Of a stretch of 64,000 nucleotides of DNA, positions 33,417 to 43,000 are shown piece by piece; within the stretch, counting starts at the first letter, position 1; each line of letters begins with the position of its first letter. The stretch is taken from the NCBI RefSeq assembly GCF_016862915.1, contig NZ_BONW01000021.1, positions 186,001 through 250,000 of the forward strand, written 5' to 3'. The notes under the pieces were generated by a model. That model was given only the letters and a program-made list of their open reading frames with translations, had not been told where the DNA came from and ran no database searches. Source of the DNA: Plantactinospora endophytica. Lineage in GTDB: Bacteria > Actinomycetota > Actinomycetes > Mycobacteriales > Micromonosporaceae. The position numbers and the translations under genes are program-made.

Positions 33417-33483
33417 GCACAGATCTTCAACGTGACTGACCGGTGCCGGCGCGAGCATGGGGCGACCCCGATAGGAGGCACCA

Positions 33484-34965
33484 ATGCGAGACCGACATCT
33501 CGTCCGACGGCGTGCGCGATCCGGCGTCGCCCTGCTCGGACTGCTCGCGGTACTGGTCACCGGGTCGCCCGTCGCGGCGGCCTCCCACACCGGCCCGCCG
33601 GCCGCCGGTACGCCGGTCGTCAGTGCGCCGGTCGTCGATGCGGCAGTCGTCAATGCGGCCGTCGGCGGAGACCGTCCGGGCTTGACCGATCCGCGCCCGT
33701 GCGCCGAGGCGGCCGGGTTCACCTGCGCCGACCTGACGGTGCCGCTGGACCGCCGGGGGCGTACCCCCGGGAAGTTGCGGCTGCGGGTGGCGGCGGCGGA
33801 CAACGCCGAGGCTCCCCGGGGCACTCTGCTGCTGCTCTCCGGCGGTCCGGGACAACCCGGGCCGGGCCTGCTGCCCCGGCTCGTCCCCCGGTTCCGCTAC
33901 CTGATGGACGACTACCGGCTGGTGATGATCGACCAGCGCGGTACCGGACCGGCGGGGATCGACTGCCCCGAACTCCAGGCCGAGGTGGGCTCCTCCGACA
34001 TCACCCCGGCCACCCCGGAGGCGGTGCGGAAGTGCGCGGATCTGCTCGGCGAGACCCGCCACTTCTACACCACCGCCGACACCGTGGCCGACCTGGAGGA
34101 CCTGCGGCGGGCCCTGGGCGTGGCCCGGTGGACCCTCGACGGCGTCTCGTACGGCTCCTTCGTCGCCCAGCAGTACGGCCTGACGTACCCGGATCGGGTG
34201 GTCCGGATGGTGCTGGACTCGGTGGTGCCGCAGGACACCCTGGACGGGCTGTACCTGCCGAGCCTGCACCGGGTCGCCCAGGTGCTGCGTACGGCGTGCC
34301 AGGAGCAGTCCTGCGGCTACGATCCGGCGGCCGACGTCGCCGAGACGATCCGCCGGTACGGCAACGCCGTCGGCATCTTCGACTTCCTGGTCATCGCCAG
34401 CATCGTCGATCCGAAGCTGACCGGGGAGACCTTCTATCCGGTGCTGCTCTTCCTGCGCCTGGCCGCCCAGGGCACCCCGGAGCCGCTGATGTCGGCGATC
34501 GACGACCTCCAGGGCGGCGAGAACATCCCGTTCGCCGAGTACAGCGCCGGTCTGCACGCGGCCACGATCTGCGCCGACCAGACCGACGCCCCGTGGGGCG
34601 ACTCGACGGCCCCGCTGGGCAGGCGGGCGAAGGCGCTGGACCGGGCGATCCGGCGGATTCCGGCCAGCCAGGTCTGGCCGTTTCCCCGCGAGGTCGCGGC
34701 CGAGCAGGCAGTTATCTCGACCTGCCTGCACTGGCCGCCGTCCCGGCCGAACCGGCCACCGCCGCGACGCACCCTGACCATGCCGGTACTGCTGCTGAAC
34801 GGCGATCGCGACCTGTCGACCCCGGTGGAGTGGGCGATCGAGCAGGCGGCGCGTACGCCCCGGGGCGAACTGGTGGTGATCGCCGGGATGGGCCACTCGA
34901 TCCAGGGCCGGCATCCCGAGGGTGACCAGGCCGTCCGGCGGTTCCTGCTCGGGTCGGCGACCTGA
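33484..34965 (+). CDS. Secreted alpha/beta hydrolase, tripeptidyl-aminopeptidase-like
   Basis: A 493-residue exported serine hydrolase. The signal peptide (about residues 1-33) is followed by a short Val/Ala/Pro repeat and a catalytic domain with the oxyanion motif LLLSGGPGQPG, nucleophile Ser222 in GVSYGS, Asp443 in NGDRDLSTP and His471 in GMGHSIQG. The architecture matches Streptomyces SlpD/E-type and mycobacterial CaeA/Hip1-like peptidases. ATAGGAGG precedes the ATG. A very stable hairpin follows the stop. The peptide substrate is unknown. Confidence 0.9.
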   Translation: MRDRHLVRRRARSGVALLGLLAVLVTGSPVAAASHTGPPAAGTPVVSAPVVDAAVVNAAVGGDRPGLTDPRPCAEAAGFTCADLTVPLDRRGRTPGKLRLRVAAADNAEAPRGTLLLLSGGPGQPGPGLLPRLVPRFRYLMDDYRLVMIDQRGTGPAGIDCPELQAEVGSSDITPATPEAVRKCADLLGETRHFYTTADTVADLEDLRRALGVARWTLDGVSYGSFVAQQYGLTYPDRVVRMVLDSVVPQDTLDGLYLPSLHRVAQVLRTACQEQSCGYDPAADVAETIRRYGNAVGIFDFLVIASIVDPKLTGETFYPVLLFLRLAAQGTPEPLMSAIDDLQGGENIPFAEYSAGLHAATICADQTDAPWGDSTAPLGRRAKALDRAIRRIPASQVWPFPREVAAEQAVISTCLHWPPSRPNRPPPRRTLTMPVLLLNGDRDLSTPVEWAIEQAARTPRGELVVIAGMGHSIQGRHPEGDQAVRRFLLGSAT

Positions 34966-34977
34966 CCCCCCGCAGTC

Positions 34978-35053
34978 GGCGGATCCCGGCACGGATCTCA
35001 CGGAGCGGCTCCGACCAGCGCTCCGACGGGGGAGATCCGCGCCGGGATCCGCC
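34978..35053 (+). terminator. Exceptionally long 76-base hairpin after the hydrolase gene
   Basis: Three consecutive helices nest: GGCGGATCCCGGC with GCCGGGATCCGCC (34978-34990 / 35041-35053), CGGATCTC with GAGATCCG, and GGAGCG with CGCTCC near the 11-base loop. That is 27 perfect pairs, starting 12 bases after the stop. Confidence 0.8.
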
Positions 35054-35104
35054 CGGCGGCCAGCCGTCCGGTCGTTCGCGGCAGGCGTCCAGTCATTCGC
35101 GTAT

Positions 35105-35137
35105 CGAGTACGGGAAGTAGCATTCGGACCGTACCCG
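35105..35137 (+). promoter_or_regulatory. Candidate TetR operator upstream of the tetR-family gene
   Basis: CGAGTACGG (35105-35113) and CCGTACCCG (35129-35137) form a 9-bp inverted repeat with one mismatch and a 15-base spacer. A TAGCAT -10-like hexamer (35118-35123) lies within the spacer, 28 bases before ATG 35152. This suits autorepression. Confidence 0.45.
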
Positions 35138-35151
35138 ACGGAAGGCGGACG

Positions 35152-35949
35152 ATGACGGTGGAGCGCAGCGGCGGCGGGGATCCGCGCCGGACCCTGGCGT
35201 TGCTCTGGACCGCCGAGCCGGCGCCGGCCGCCGCCGGCACCACCGGAAGACCCGCCCGGGGCCGGCCGCCCCGGCTGACCGTACGGCAGATCCGGCAGGC
35301 CGCGATCGCGGTGGCCGACCGGGACGGGCTGGCCGCCATGTCGATGGCCCGGGTCGCCGACGGACTGGGCGTCGGCACGATGTCGCTCTACACCTACGTC
35401 CCGGGCAAGGCCGAACTGATCGACCTGATGGTGGACGGTGTACTGGCCGAGCGCGAGCTGCCCGGCCCGGACGACGCGCCTCCGCCGGACTGGCGGGCCC
35501 GGATCGAGCTGTACGCCGACCGGACCCGGGCGACGTACCTGCGCCACCCGTGGCTGCGGGAGGTCTCCACCGTGCGACCGCCGCTCGGACCGGGGCTGCT
35601 GGCCCAGCAGGAGTACCTGCTGGCGGCCCTGGCCGGCCTCGGCCTGCCGGCCCGGCAGACGGTCGCCGCCGCGAACGCGATCGTCACCTTCGTCGACGCG
35701 TCCGCCCGGCAACGGGCCGAGACCGACCAGCTCGAACGGGTCACCGGGCAGTCGACCGACGAGTGGTGGTCGGACCGGGACTCGTTCTGGTCGGAGCACT
35801 TCGACGTCGCGCGCCACCCGGCGATGAACCGGATCTGGCTGGCCGACGGGTTCGTCGACACCCCCGACGCGATGGCCGACGCCTACCGGTTCGGGCTGCG
35901 GCTGCTGCTCGACGGCATCCAGCGCACCGTCGAGGCCGCCGACCGCTGA
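35152..35949 (+). CDS. TetR-family transcriptional regulator
   Basis: A 265-residue regulator. After a 35-residue Gly/Ala/Pro-rich N terminus the HTH spans LTVRQIRQAAIAVADRDGLAAMSMARVADGLGVGTMSLYTYVPGKAEL (split here only for description), the TetR DNA-binding signature. The C-terminal ligand domain (WRARIELYADRTRATYLRHPWLREV) resembles the TetR_C family near drug-resistance genes. GGAAGGCGG precedes the ATG. No obvious target is adjacent: the hydrolase lies upstream behind a strong hairpin and a DUF4240 gene is downstream. Confidence 0.9.
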   Translation: MTVERSGGGDPRRTLALLWTAEPAPAAAGTTGRPARGRPPRLTVRQIRQAAIAVADRDGLAAMSMARVADGLGVGTMSLYTYVPGKAELIDLMVDGVLAERELPGPDDAPPPDWRARIELYADRTRATYLRHPWLREVSTVRPPLGPGLLAQQEYLLAALAGLGLPARQTVAAANAIVTFVDASARQRAETDQLERVTGQSTDEWWSDRDSFWSEHFDVARHPAMNRIWLADGFVDTPDAMADAYRFGLRLLLDGIQRTVEAADR

Positions 35950-35993
35950 TCCGCCCGCCGCGCGCCGGTACCCCGGATGTCGGACCGGATTGC

Positions 35994-35999
35994 CATAAT
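35994..35999 (+). promoter_or_regulatory. Leaderless -10 element CATAAT of the DUF4240 gene
   Basis: CATAAT lies 6 bases before ATG 36006, with no Shine-Dalgarno. It supports ATG 36006 over the ATG two codons later. Confidence 0.4.
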
Positions 36000-36005
36000 C
36001 CGCCG

Positions 36006-36578
36006 ATGGAGATGGATCGATGCTGGGAGCTGATCGAGTCGGTGCGGGCCGGCGTCGACACGTCCTGGGAGGAACTCGACGACGTTCTCGGGGCAGCGCT
36101 GACCGCACGACTGGCCGAACTCCCCCCGGACGAGATCGTCGCCTTCGAGCTGCGGTTCAGCGAACTCCAGGACCAGGTCTCCGCCGACCGCACCCTGACG
36201 GCCGCCTGCCTGATCTTCAACGGTTGCGGCGACGACTCGTTCACCGACTTCTGCGCCGGCATGGTGGGGCTCGGGCGGAGCTGGCACGAGCGGGTCGTGG
36301 CGGATCCGGACAACCTCGCCGACCATCCGCTGGTGCGGGGCATCGTCGACGGCCTCGTCGACCATCACGCGCTGCTGATGGAGTTCTTCCAGGCCTCCGC
36401 ATACCGGGCGTACAAGCAGGTCACCGGCGACGACGACTTCTGGGATGCCGTCGAGGAGGCGGACGAGCGGGAGGACCCGTCGTCCGACGACCCGGCGGGG
36501 CCGTCCAGCAGCGACCTTCGGCTGCCCCGGCTCGCCGCGCTCTTTCCGGAGTCGCGGGAGTACATCGTCGGTCAGTAG
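36006..36578 (+). CDS. DUF4240 family protein
   Basis: A 190-residue soluble acidic protein. The core MDRCWELIESVRAG...LAELPPDEIVAFELRFSE, followed by FTDFCAGMVGLGRSWHERVVADPDNLAD, is the DUF4240 pattern seen in many actinobacteria, often next to WGR or SUKH-like genes. Function unknown. The C-terminal 40 residues are acidic and low-complexity. Its 3' end overlaps the 3' end of the convergent S66 peptidase gene by 7 bases, leaving no room for a terminator between them. Confidence 0.85.
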   Translation: MEMDRCWELIESVRAGVDTSWEELDDVLGAALTARLAELPPDEIVAFELRFSELQDQVSADRTLTAACLIFNGCGDDSFTDFCAGMVGLGRSWHERVVADPDNLADHPLVRGIVDGLVDHHALLMEFFQASAYRAYKQVTGDDDFWDAVEEADEREDPSSDDPAGPSSSDLRLPRLAALFPESREYIVGQ

Positions 36579-37630
36579 CGGACGCTGATCCGTCTCGCCG
36601 CCGCGTCGACCCGGGCCTCGCCGCCGTACGGGACGATCAACTGCGGGTCGGTGTGCCCGATCTCCAGGTCGAAGACGAGTACGGCGTCCGGGGCGTACTC
36701 GGCGCAGGCCCGGCGCACGGCGGCCCGTTGCGCGTCGGCGTACTCCCGCTTCTCGGCCGGGGTGTGCCGGCGGGCGAGGTCCCACGCCTTGGCCCGGCCG
36801 ACCAGTACGGCGGGAAAGCCGCCGAGCAGTCCGCGCTCGCCCATGTCCCGCAGGATCCGGTACACCTCGACGTCCGGGGGCAGCTCCTCGGAGGTCTCGA
36901 CCACCAGCACACAGCCGGCGTACGCCCCGCTCGGGCCGATCCGGCCGGCCCGGAGCAGCCAGGAGAGCACCTCCAGGTTGCCGCCCCAGATCCGTCCCTC
37001 GACCAGCCGCTCGGGGCCGTACCAGGACCAGCCGGAGGCCGGGAACATCGTCGGGGCCCGGTCCAGCCCGGCCGGGTCACGCCAGTCGCCGGACTCGTCG
37101 GTGTATTCGGCCACCTCGGTCAGCTCGTGCCAGCCGGTGCCGAACAGCGCCGTACGCAGCGAGGAGACGGTCACCGGATGGGCCGCGCCGCCCCGGCCGA
37201 GGTGCACCATCACCGAGCCGCCGTGATAGGCGACGATGCCCAGGTCGAAGAGGTGGGCCAGCAGGTTGGTGTTGTCCGAGTAGCCGAAGAACGGCTTCGG
37301 GTTGGCCCGCAGCACGGCGTCGTCGAGATGCGGGACGACGGTGATCTGGTCCTCGCCGCCGATGGTGGCCAGCACCGCCGTGACCGACGGGTCGGCGAAG
37401 GCGGCGGTCAGGTCCCTGGCCCGGTCCCGGGGGCCGGCGTCCGTCGCCCGGGTGGTCGGGTACTCGACCGGGACCAGGTCGAACTCGGCGCGCAGTCGGC
37501 GCAGGCCCAGCTCGTACACCTCGGGGAAGAGGCCCGGCAGACCGGCGGACGGGGAGACCACCGCGACCCGGTCCCCGGGGCGGGGCTTCGGCGGGTAGTG
37601 CGGGGTCGGACCGGGTGACGGCGCGGACAT
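36572..37630 (-). CDS. S66 family peptidase (LD-carboxypeptidase / MccF-like)
   Basis: A 352-residue serine peptidase. The Ser-Glu-His triad is visible: Ser118 in FFGYSDNTN, Glu220 in WGGNLEVLSW and His326 in EIGHTDPQ, at spacings like those of MccF. S66 enzymes either cleave the L,D-bond of muropeptides during wall recycling (LdcA) or detoxify microcin C-type nucleotide peptides (MccF). The long middle insertion (WYGPERLVEGRIWGGNLEV) resembles the MccF subgroup, so self-protection is possible but unproven. Converges with the DUF4240 gene. Confidence 0.88.
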   Translation of the reverse strand: MSAPSPGPTPHYPPKPRPGDRVAVVSPSAGLPGLFPEVYELGLRRLRAEFDLVPVEYPTTRATDAGPRDRARDLTAAFADPSVTAVLATIGGEDQITVVPHLDDAVLRANPKPFFGYSDNTNLLAHLFDLGIVAYHGGSVMVHLGRGGAAHPVTVSSLRTALFGTGWHELTEVAEYTDESGDWRDPAGLDRAPTMFPASGWSWYGPERLVEGRIWGGNLEVLSWLLRAGRIGPSGAYAGCVLVVETSEELPPDVEVYRILRDMGERGLLGGFPAVLVGRAKAWDLARRHTPAEKREYADAQRAAVRRACAEYAPDAVLVFDLEIGHTDPQLIVPYGGEARVDAAARRISVRY

Positions 37631-37865
37631 GCGGGTCAGGCTAGCCGGGAGCGGGCGCGGGGGTGGGGCGTGAGCAAACTAACGATCATCCGCGGCAGCG
37701 TCCGAAACTCGACATAACGCACGTTTTGCCGGTACGGGATAGGCTCTAAGCAGTACCGCCGCCCGCCAGTTCGGCACGGGCCTCGTTAGCGTTCCGGGAC
37801 CGCCCGCCGATAACATCCACTGTGTCGGACAACGCTGTCCTCCGTACTCGACCAAGGAGCGCACG

Positions 37866-40652
37866 GTGACCGACCAGCATGATCACGACGGCCCCGACGC
37901 CGCGCTGCGCGCCGACATCCGTCGGCTCGGCAAGCTCCTCGGCCAGACCCTCGCCCGCCAGGAGGGCCCGCCCCTGCTCGACCTGGTCGAGGAGGTCCGC
38001 GCCCTGGTCCGGCACGACGCGGAGGCGGCGGCCCGGCGGCTCGGCGCGATGGACGTCACCACCGGCACCAAACTGGCCCGCGCCTTCTCCACCTACTTCC
38101 ACCTGGCCAACATCACGGAGCAGGTGCACCGCTCCCGCGACCTGCGCCGGCAGCGCGCCACGCACGGCGGCTGGCTGGACCAGGCGGCCCGGCTGATCCG
38201 GGAGCGCGGGGTGCCGCCGGAGGAGATCGCCTCGGTCGCCCGCCGGCTCTCCGTCCGGCCGGTCTTCACCGCCCACCCCACCGAGGCGGCCCGCCGGTCG
38301 ATCCTCTCCAAGCTGCGCGCCGTCGCCGACGAACTCGACGCCGAGGCCGCCGCCGCCATCCTCTACGGCGCCAGCGACGAGGGCCCGGCCAGCCGCCGCC
38401 TCGCCGAACTGCTCGACCTGCTCTGGCAGACCGACGAACTCCGGCTGGACCGGCCGGACCCGACCGACGAGGCCCGCAACGCCATCTACTACCTGCGCGA
38501 CCTCTTCGCCGAGGCGGCCCCGCAGGTGCTCGACGACCTCGCCGACACGCTGCGCGGACTGGGCGTGGAGACAGCGCCGACCGCCCGGCCGCTGACCTTC
38601 GGCACCTGGATCGGCGGCGACCGGGACGGCAACCCGTTCGTCACCCCGCAGGTCACCCGGGACGTGCTGCTCATCCAGTACGAGCACGGCATCCAGGCGA
38701 CCGAGGCGGCGATGGAGGCGCTGATCAACGAGATCTCGGTCTCCCGCCGGCTGCGCGGGGTCAGCCTCGACCTCTCCGCCAGCCTCGCCAAGGACCTGGA
38801 CGCGCTGCCCGAGGTGGCCCCCCGGTTCCGCCGGGTCAACGCCGAGGAGCCATACCGACTCAAGGCCCGCTGCGTACGCGCCAAGCTGGCCAACACCCGG
38901 CGTCGGCTCAACCAGGGCACCGCGCACGTGCCGGGGCGGGACTACCGGGGCTCCGCCGACCTGCTCGCCGACCTGGAACTGATGCGCGCCTCGCTGGCCC
39001 GCAACTCCGGCCAGCTCACCGCCGTCGGCCGGCTCGCCTCGGCGATCCGCACCGTCGCCGCGTTCGGGCCGCACCTGGCGACGATGGACATCCGCGAGCA
39101 CGCCGAGGCGCACCACGTGGTGCTATCCCAGTTCTACCACCAGGTCGGCGAGGTGCCGGACTACGCGGCGCTGAGCCGGACCGAGCGGACGAAGCTGCTG
39201 GCCGAGGAGCTGACCGGCCGCCGCCCGCTCTCCACCATGGACACTCCGCTGACCGAGCCGGCCCGGAAGACCTTCGACGTCTTCGGCACCATCCGCGAGG
39301 TGCAGGAACGGTTCGGCGTCGAGGTGATCGAGTCGTACATCATCTCGATGACGCTCGGCGTGGACGACGTACTCGCCGCCGTGGTGCTGGCCCGGGAGGC
39401 CGGGCTGGTCGACGTGCACACCGGGCGGGCCCGGGTCGGTTTCGTGCCGCTGCTGGAGACCCCGGCCGAACTGGACGCCGGGGGCGAACTGCTCGACGAG
39501 ATGCTGTCGCTGCCGGCGTACCGGGCGATCGTGGCGGCCCGGGGCGACGTGCAGGAGGTGATGCTCGGCTACTCCGACTCCAACAAGGAGGCCGGGATCA
39601 CCACCTCGCAGTGGTCCATCCACCGGGCGCAGCGGGCGCTGCGGGACGTGGCCGCCCGGCACAACGTACGGCTGCGGCTCTTCCACGGCCGGGGCGGTAC
39701 GGTCGGCCGGGGCGGCGGCCCCACCCACGAGGCGATCCTCGCCCAGCCGTACGGCACGCTGGACGGCGAGATCAAGGTGACCGAGCAGGGCGAGGTCATC
39801 TCCGACAAGTACACGCTGCCGTCGCTGGCCCGGGAGAACCTGGAGCTGACCCTGGCGGCGGTGTTGCAGAGCACCCTGCTGCACACCACGCCCCGGCAGC
39901 CCGCCGAGGCGCTGGACCGCTGGGACGCCACCATGGACGTGGTCTCCGGCGCCGCCTACCGGCGGTACCGCTCGCTGGTGGAGAACCCGGACCTGCCGGC
40001 GTACTTCTGGGCCTCCACCCCGACCGAACTGCTCGGCGCGCTCAACATCGGCTCCCGCCCGGCGAAGCGGCCGAACACCGGGGCCGGGCTGTCCGGACTG
40101 CGTGCTATCCCGTGGGTCTTCGGCTGGACCCAGACCCGGCAGATCGTCCCCGGCTGGTTCGGGGTCGGGACGGGACTGGCCGCCGCCCGGGAGGCCGGGA
40201 TGGGCGACATCCTCGCCGAGATGCACCGCGCCTGGCACTTCTTCGGCACGTTCCTGTCCAACGTCGAGATGATGCTGAGCAAGACCGACCTCAACATCGC
40301 CCGTCGGTACGTCGAGACGCTGGTCCCGGAGCCGCTGCACCCGATCTTCCAGATGATCGAGGCGGAGTACGAGCTGACCAAGCAGGAGGTGCTGGCCATC
40401 ACCGCCTCCCCCGCGCTGCTGGAGAACTCCCCGGTGCTGCAACGCACCCTCGCCGTCCGGGACACCTACCTGGAGCCGCTGCACCACCTCCAGGTGGCGC
40501 TGCTGCGGCAGTACCGCGACTCGGGTGCCGCCGGGCGGGCCGTGGCCACCGCACCGGGCGGCCGGCGGGCCCCCGGCGACGGTACGGCCCTGGAGCGGGC
40601 CCTGCTCACCACCGTCAACGGCATCGCCGCCGGGATGCGCAACACCGGCTGA
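37866..40652 (+). CDS. ppc: Phosphoenolpyruvate carboxylase
   Basis: A 928-residue anaplerotic enzyme that makes oxaloacetate from phosphoenolpyruvate and bicarbonate. Catalytic motifs are intact: [12 protein letters not shown] with His137, [31 protein letters not shown] (about residues 568-583) and [15 protein letters not shown] (about 604-618). The C terminus has the usual [15 protein letters not shown]...YLEPLHHLQ-type ending plus a short extension. GTG start after AAGGAGCG. The 235-base upstream gap is non-coding; a TAGGCT hexamer at 37740 is a weak -10 candidate. Confidence 0.97.
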   Translation: MTDQHDHDGPDAALRADIRRLGKLLGQTLARQEGPPLLDLVEEVRALVRHDAEAAARRLGAMDVTTGTKLARAFSTYFHLANITEQVHRSRDLRRQRATHGGWLDQAARLIRERGVPPEEIASVARRLSVRPVFTAHPTEAARRSILSKLRAVADELDAEAAAAILYGASDEGPASRRLAELLDLLWQTDELRLDRPDPTDEARNAIYYLRDLFAEAAPQVLDDLADTLRGLGVETAPTARPLTFGTWIGGDRDGNPFVTPQVTRDVLLIQYEHGIQATEAAMEALINEISVSRRLRGVSLDLSASLAKDLDALPEVAPRFRRVNAEEPYRLKARCVRAKLANTRRRLNQGTAHVPGRDYRGSADLLADLELMRASLARNSGQLTAVGRLASAIRTVAAFGPHLATMDIREHAEAHHVVLSQFYHQVGEVPDYAALSRTERTKLLAEELTGRRPLSTMDTPLTEPARKTFDVFGTIREVQERFGVEVIESYIISMTLGVDDVLAAVVLAREAGLVDVHTGRARVGFVPLLETPAELDAGGELLDEMLSLPAYRAIVAARGDVQEVMLGYSDSNKEAGITTSQWSIHRAQRALRDVAARHNVRLRLFHGRGGTVGRGGGPTHEAILAQPYGTLDGEIKVTEQGEVISDKYTLPSLARENLELTLAAVLQSTLLHTTPRQPAEALDRWDATMDVVSGAAYRRYRSLVENPDLPAYFWASTPTELLGALNIGSRPAKRPNTGAGLSGLRAIPWVFGWTQTRQIVPGWFGVGTGLAAAREAGMGDILAEMHRAWHFFGTFLSNVEMMLSKTDLNIARRYVETLVPEPLHPIFQMIEAEYELTKQEVLAITASPALLENSPVLQRTLAVRDTYLEPLHHLQVALLRQYRDSGAAGRAVATAPGGRRAPGDGTALERALLTTVNGIAAGMRNTG

Positions 40653-40691
40653 GCCGACGGCGCGGGCGTTCGGTGACGACGCGGAAGAGAA

Positions 40692-40708
40692 TCGGCTGAA
40701 ATAGCCGA
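40692..40708 (+). terminator. Short hairpin after ppc
   Basis: TCGGCT-GAAAT-AGCCGA, a perfect 6-bp stem with a 5-base loop, 40 bases after the ppc stop and upstream of the sigma-factor gene. A weak terminator or a sigma-gene operator. Confidence 0.4.
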
Positions 40709-40775
40709 CGACACGCGGACATGTTTCCGGTGTCGGGCATCCCCGCCCGGCGCCGGACCGTCCGAGGGAGTTCCG

Positions 40776-41306
40776 TTGGCCCGCGCCGCACCCACTCCGT
40801 CCACCGACGACGCGCACGTCGCCGCCGCCAGGTTCGAAACCCTCTACCGGGCCTGCTACCAGGACCTGCTCGCCTTCGCGCTGCGCCGGTGCGACCGTCC
40901 GGAGGCCGCGGCCGACGTGGTGGCGGACACCTTCCTCGTCGCCTGGCGGCGGATCGACGAGATCCCGACGGACCAGGGCCGGTTGTGGCTGTTCGGGGTG
41001 GCCCGCAACATGCTGGCGAACCACCACCGGAGCGTACGGCGCCGGGCCGACCTCGCGGCGCGGCTGCGCCAGGAACTCGCCCGGACCGAGGTCGTCGCGC
41101 CGGAGGTGCCCGACGACGTCGGACGGGCGTTCCGGTCCCTGTCCGAGGCCGACCAGGAACTGCTGCGGCTGGTGGCCTGGGAGGGGCTGGCCGCCGACGA
41201 GCTGGCCGTGGTCCTCGACTGCTCGGCGAACGCCGCCCGAATCCGGCTGCACCGCGCCCGGCGACGGTTCGCCGCCGCACTGCGCCAGCCGTCGCTGACG
41301 AGATGA
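40776..41306 (+). CDS. ECF-type RNA polymerase sigma factor
   Basis: A 176-residue sigma-70 family protein with only regions 2 and 4. Region 2 covers FETLYRACYQDLLAFALRRCDRPEAAADVVADTFLVAWRR (in pieces) and region 4 is FRSLSEADQELLRLVAWEGLAADELAVVLDCSANAARIRLHRARRRF. The TTG start is supported by GAGGGAG 5 bases upstream. The following gene encodes a single-pass membrane protein, starts within the stop region and is the likely anti-sigma partner. The regulon and signal are unknown. Confidence 0.92.
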   Translation: MARAAPTPSTDDAHVAAARFETLYRACYQDLLAFALRRCDRPEAAADVVADTFLVAWRRIDEIPTDQGRLWLFGVARNMLANHHRSVRRRADLAARLRQELARTEVVAPEVPDDVGRAFRSLSEADQELLRLVAWEGLAADELAVVLDCSANAARIRLHRARRRFAAALRQPSLTR

Positions 41307-41320
41307 CCGGGGAGAACACC

Positions 41321-42016
41321 ATGACGGACCACGACGAGCAGGACCGGCTGATCCGGCTGCTGGCCCCGGAGCACCACGTCGCCGACTCGGCCTGGGAACC
41401 GGACGGGCCGGTCGCGCGGGAGCTGCTTCAGATAATCATGACGACGTCGACCGCCGAGCCGGCACCGGTCCGGATCCCCCGCCGGCCCGGGTCCTGGTTC
41501 GCGGGTCGCCGGTTCGCCTTCGCGGTGCCGACCGTGGCCGCCCTCGGTGCGCTGGTCGCGGTCGTCGCCCTCGCCCTGCCCGGCGACCCGGCCAGCCCGG
41601 AACTGACCCAGGTCGCCCCGTCCGGGCCGCCGACCGCCGCGTCGAACGGGCCGGCGAGCCCGGCCCCGTCGCTGCGGCCGGTCGCGCTCTCGATCGTCCC
41701 CGGGGCCGAGTACATCGTCGTCACGATCGTGGACCCGATCGCCGATCCCGCCCGCTACCAGGCCGAACTGAAGAAGTACGGGCTCGACATCGAGATCACC
41801 GTCGCCCCGGTACCGGCGGAGCGGGTCGGTCGGGTGGTCTTCATGGAAACCGGTCCGGACGCGGAGGTGGAGACCATCGAGTCGCCCGGCAACTGCACCG
41901 CGAACGGCAACTGCTCGGTCGGCATCCGGATCCCGCTGAACTTCAAGTCGTACGCCCGCATCGTGTTCGGGCGTACTCCGCTGCCCGGCGAGTCGCCGAT
42001 GACCGAGGAGGGGTAG
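41321..42016 (+). CDS. Single-pass membrane protein, probable anti-sigma partner
   Basis: A 231-residue protein: a cytoplasmic N-terminal region of about 60 residues (DEQDRLIRLLAPEHHVADSAW), one membrane segment (about 65-87), a Pro/Ser linker and an extracytoplasmic domain with a Cys pair (GNCTANGNCSVG). The N terminus has no zinc HxxxCxxC motif, but location directly after an ECF sigma gene suggests a sensor/anti-sigma role. ATG 41321 has GGGGAG at good spacing; ATG 41303, overlapping the sigma stop as ATGA, is also possible. Confidence 0.75.
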   Translation: MTDHDEQDRLIRLLAPEHHVADSAWEPDGPVARELLQIIMTTSTAEPAPVRIPRRPGSWFAGRRFAFAVPTVAALGALVAVVALALPGDPASPELTQVAPSGPPTAASNGPASPAPSLRPVALSIVPGAEYIVVTIVDPIADPARYQAELKKYGLDIEITVAPVPAERVGRVVFMETGPDAEVETIESPGNCTANGNCSVGIRIPLNFKSYARIVFGRTPLPGESPMTEEG

Positions 42017-42029
42017 CACGGGGGCTGGG

Positions 42030-42086
42030 GCGGGGACCGGGCGGCTTGGGTGGTCCCCGCCTCCGGGGGCGGAATCCCGCCCCCGG
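42030..42086 (+). terminator. Two consecutive hairpins after the sigma/anti-sigma operon
   Basis: Stem 1 is GCGGGGACC (42030-42038) with GGTCCCCGC (42052-42060). Stem 2 is CCGGGGGCGG (42063-42072) with CCGCCCCCGG (42077-42086) around an AATC loop. Both are perfect. Confidence 0.75.
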
Positions 42087-42161
42087 TCCGTTCGCGCGTC
42101 CCGATCGCCGTCGGCCCGCCGGATCCTCCGACAGCCGGACCGAGATCGCAGAGGTCGGGGC

Positions 42162-42350
42162 TTGACATAGACGGCACCTGATGTCGAAAATCTACGCCAT
42201 CGCGCCGCCCAGTGAAAATTATCGGCCCCTCGCCCATCGGTGACGGGGTCGTGGCGTTTCTACCCGGACGCGCGACGAGACGGCAACCCCCACCGTCTCC
42301 ACCACCCGTGGTTCGGCATCGTCCGCCCACCCACCCCCCGGGAGGAACCC
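42162..42350 (+). promoter_or_regulatory. Amidase promoter candidate and structured 5' leader
   Basis: TTGACA (42162-42167) is a consensus-like -35; the -10 about 18 bases later (GAAAAT) is poor. GACAT-N12-ATGTC overlaps it as a possible operator. Downstream, about 150 untranslated bases contain GAGACGG/CCGTCTC (42277-42283 / 42293-42299) and CCAC-CC-GTGG before GGGAGGA. The leader does not match a riboswitch I can name. Confidence 0.4.
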
Positions 42351-42992
42351 ATGTCCGGCGTACCCCTCATGCGCAGACGCACCCTGTTGGCCGCAGTCGC
42401 CGGGATCGCGACCGCGCCGCTGCTCGCCAGCCCCGCCCAGGCCGCACCGCCGAAGATCTACCTCGACCCCGGCCACGGCGGGACCGACCCCGGCGCCGTC
42501 GGGAACGGCCTCCAGGAGAAGGCCCTGACCCTCGACATCGCGCTGCGCACCCGCACCGTCCTACAGACCAACTGGGACGTCTCGATCCGGATGTCCCGCA
42601 CCACGGACGTCACCCGCAGCCTCAGCTCGCGCAGCAGCGACGCCAACTCCTGGGGCGCCAACGTCTTCGTGAGCATCCACATCAACGCCGGCGGCGGCAC
42701 CGGCTTCGAGAGCTACATCTTCCCCACCGCCGGCGCCGCGACCCAGCGCCTACAGGACGACGTGCACGCGGCCGTGCTCAGCAACGCGCGGACCGTCGGC
42801 GCGGTCACCGACCGTGGCCAGAAGACGGCGAACTTCCAGGTACTCCGGGAAACCGCGATGTCGGCGATGCTCACCGAGAACCTCTTCATCGACCGGGCCG
42901 CCGACGCGGCGCTGCTCGCCCGCGCGGACTTCCGGCAGGCGCTCGCCGTCGGGCACGCCCGGGGCATCGCCCGTTTCTTCGGCCTCGCGTAG
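42351..42992 (+). CDS. Tat-exported N-acetylmuramoyl-L-alanine amidase (Amidase_3)
   Basis: A 213-residue zinc amidase that cuts between muramic acid and L-Ala in peptidoglycan. The signal LMRRRTLLAAVAGIATAPLLA is twin-arginine-like and ends SPAQA. Zinc and catalytic residues: His42 in LDPGHGG, Glu56 in LQEKALT, His110 in VSIHINA and Glu176 in LTENLF. No cell-wall-binding domain is present, so it is a catalytic-only enzyme. GGGAGGA precedes ATG 42351, which is preferred over an in-frame ATG 37 codons upstream in the structured leader. Confidence 0.92.
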   Translation: MSGVPLMRRRTLLAAVAGIATAPLLASPAQAAPPKIYLDPGHGGTDPGAVGNGLQEKALTLDIALRTRTVLQTNWDVSIRMSRTTDVTRSLSSRSSDANSWGANVFVSIHINAGGGTGFESYIFPTAGAATQRLQDDVHAAVLSNARTVGAVTDRGQKTANFQVLRETAMSAMLTENLFIDRAADAALLARADFRQALAVGHARGIARFFGLA

Positions 42993-43000
42993 CCGCGACG

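Noticed and set aside
33427-36108. A long antisense frame opposite the secreted hydrolase and TetR genes
   Set aside because: Same shadow effect; the plus-strand genes have clear motifs and ribosome-binding sites, the antisense frame has neither.
42212-42350. Match of the amidase leader to purine or c-di-AMP riboswitches (it contains GTTTCTACC)
   Set aside because: The single short motif is not accompanied by the other conserved elements of either class; kept only as an unassigned structured leader.
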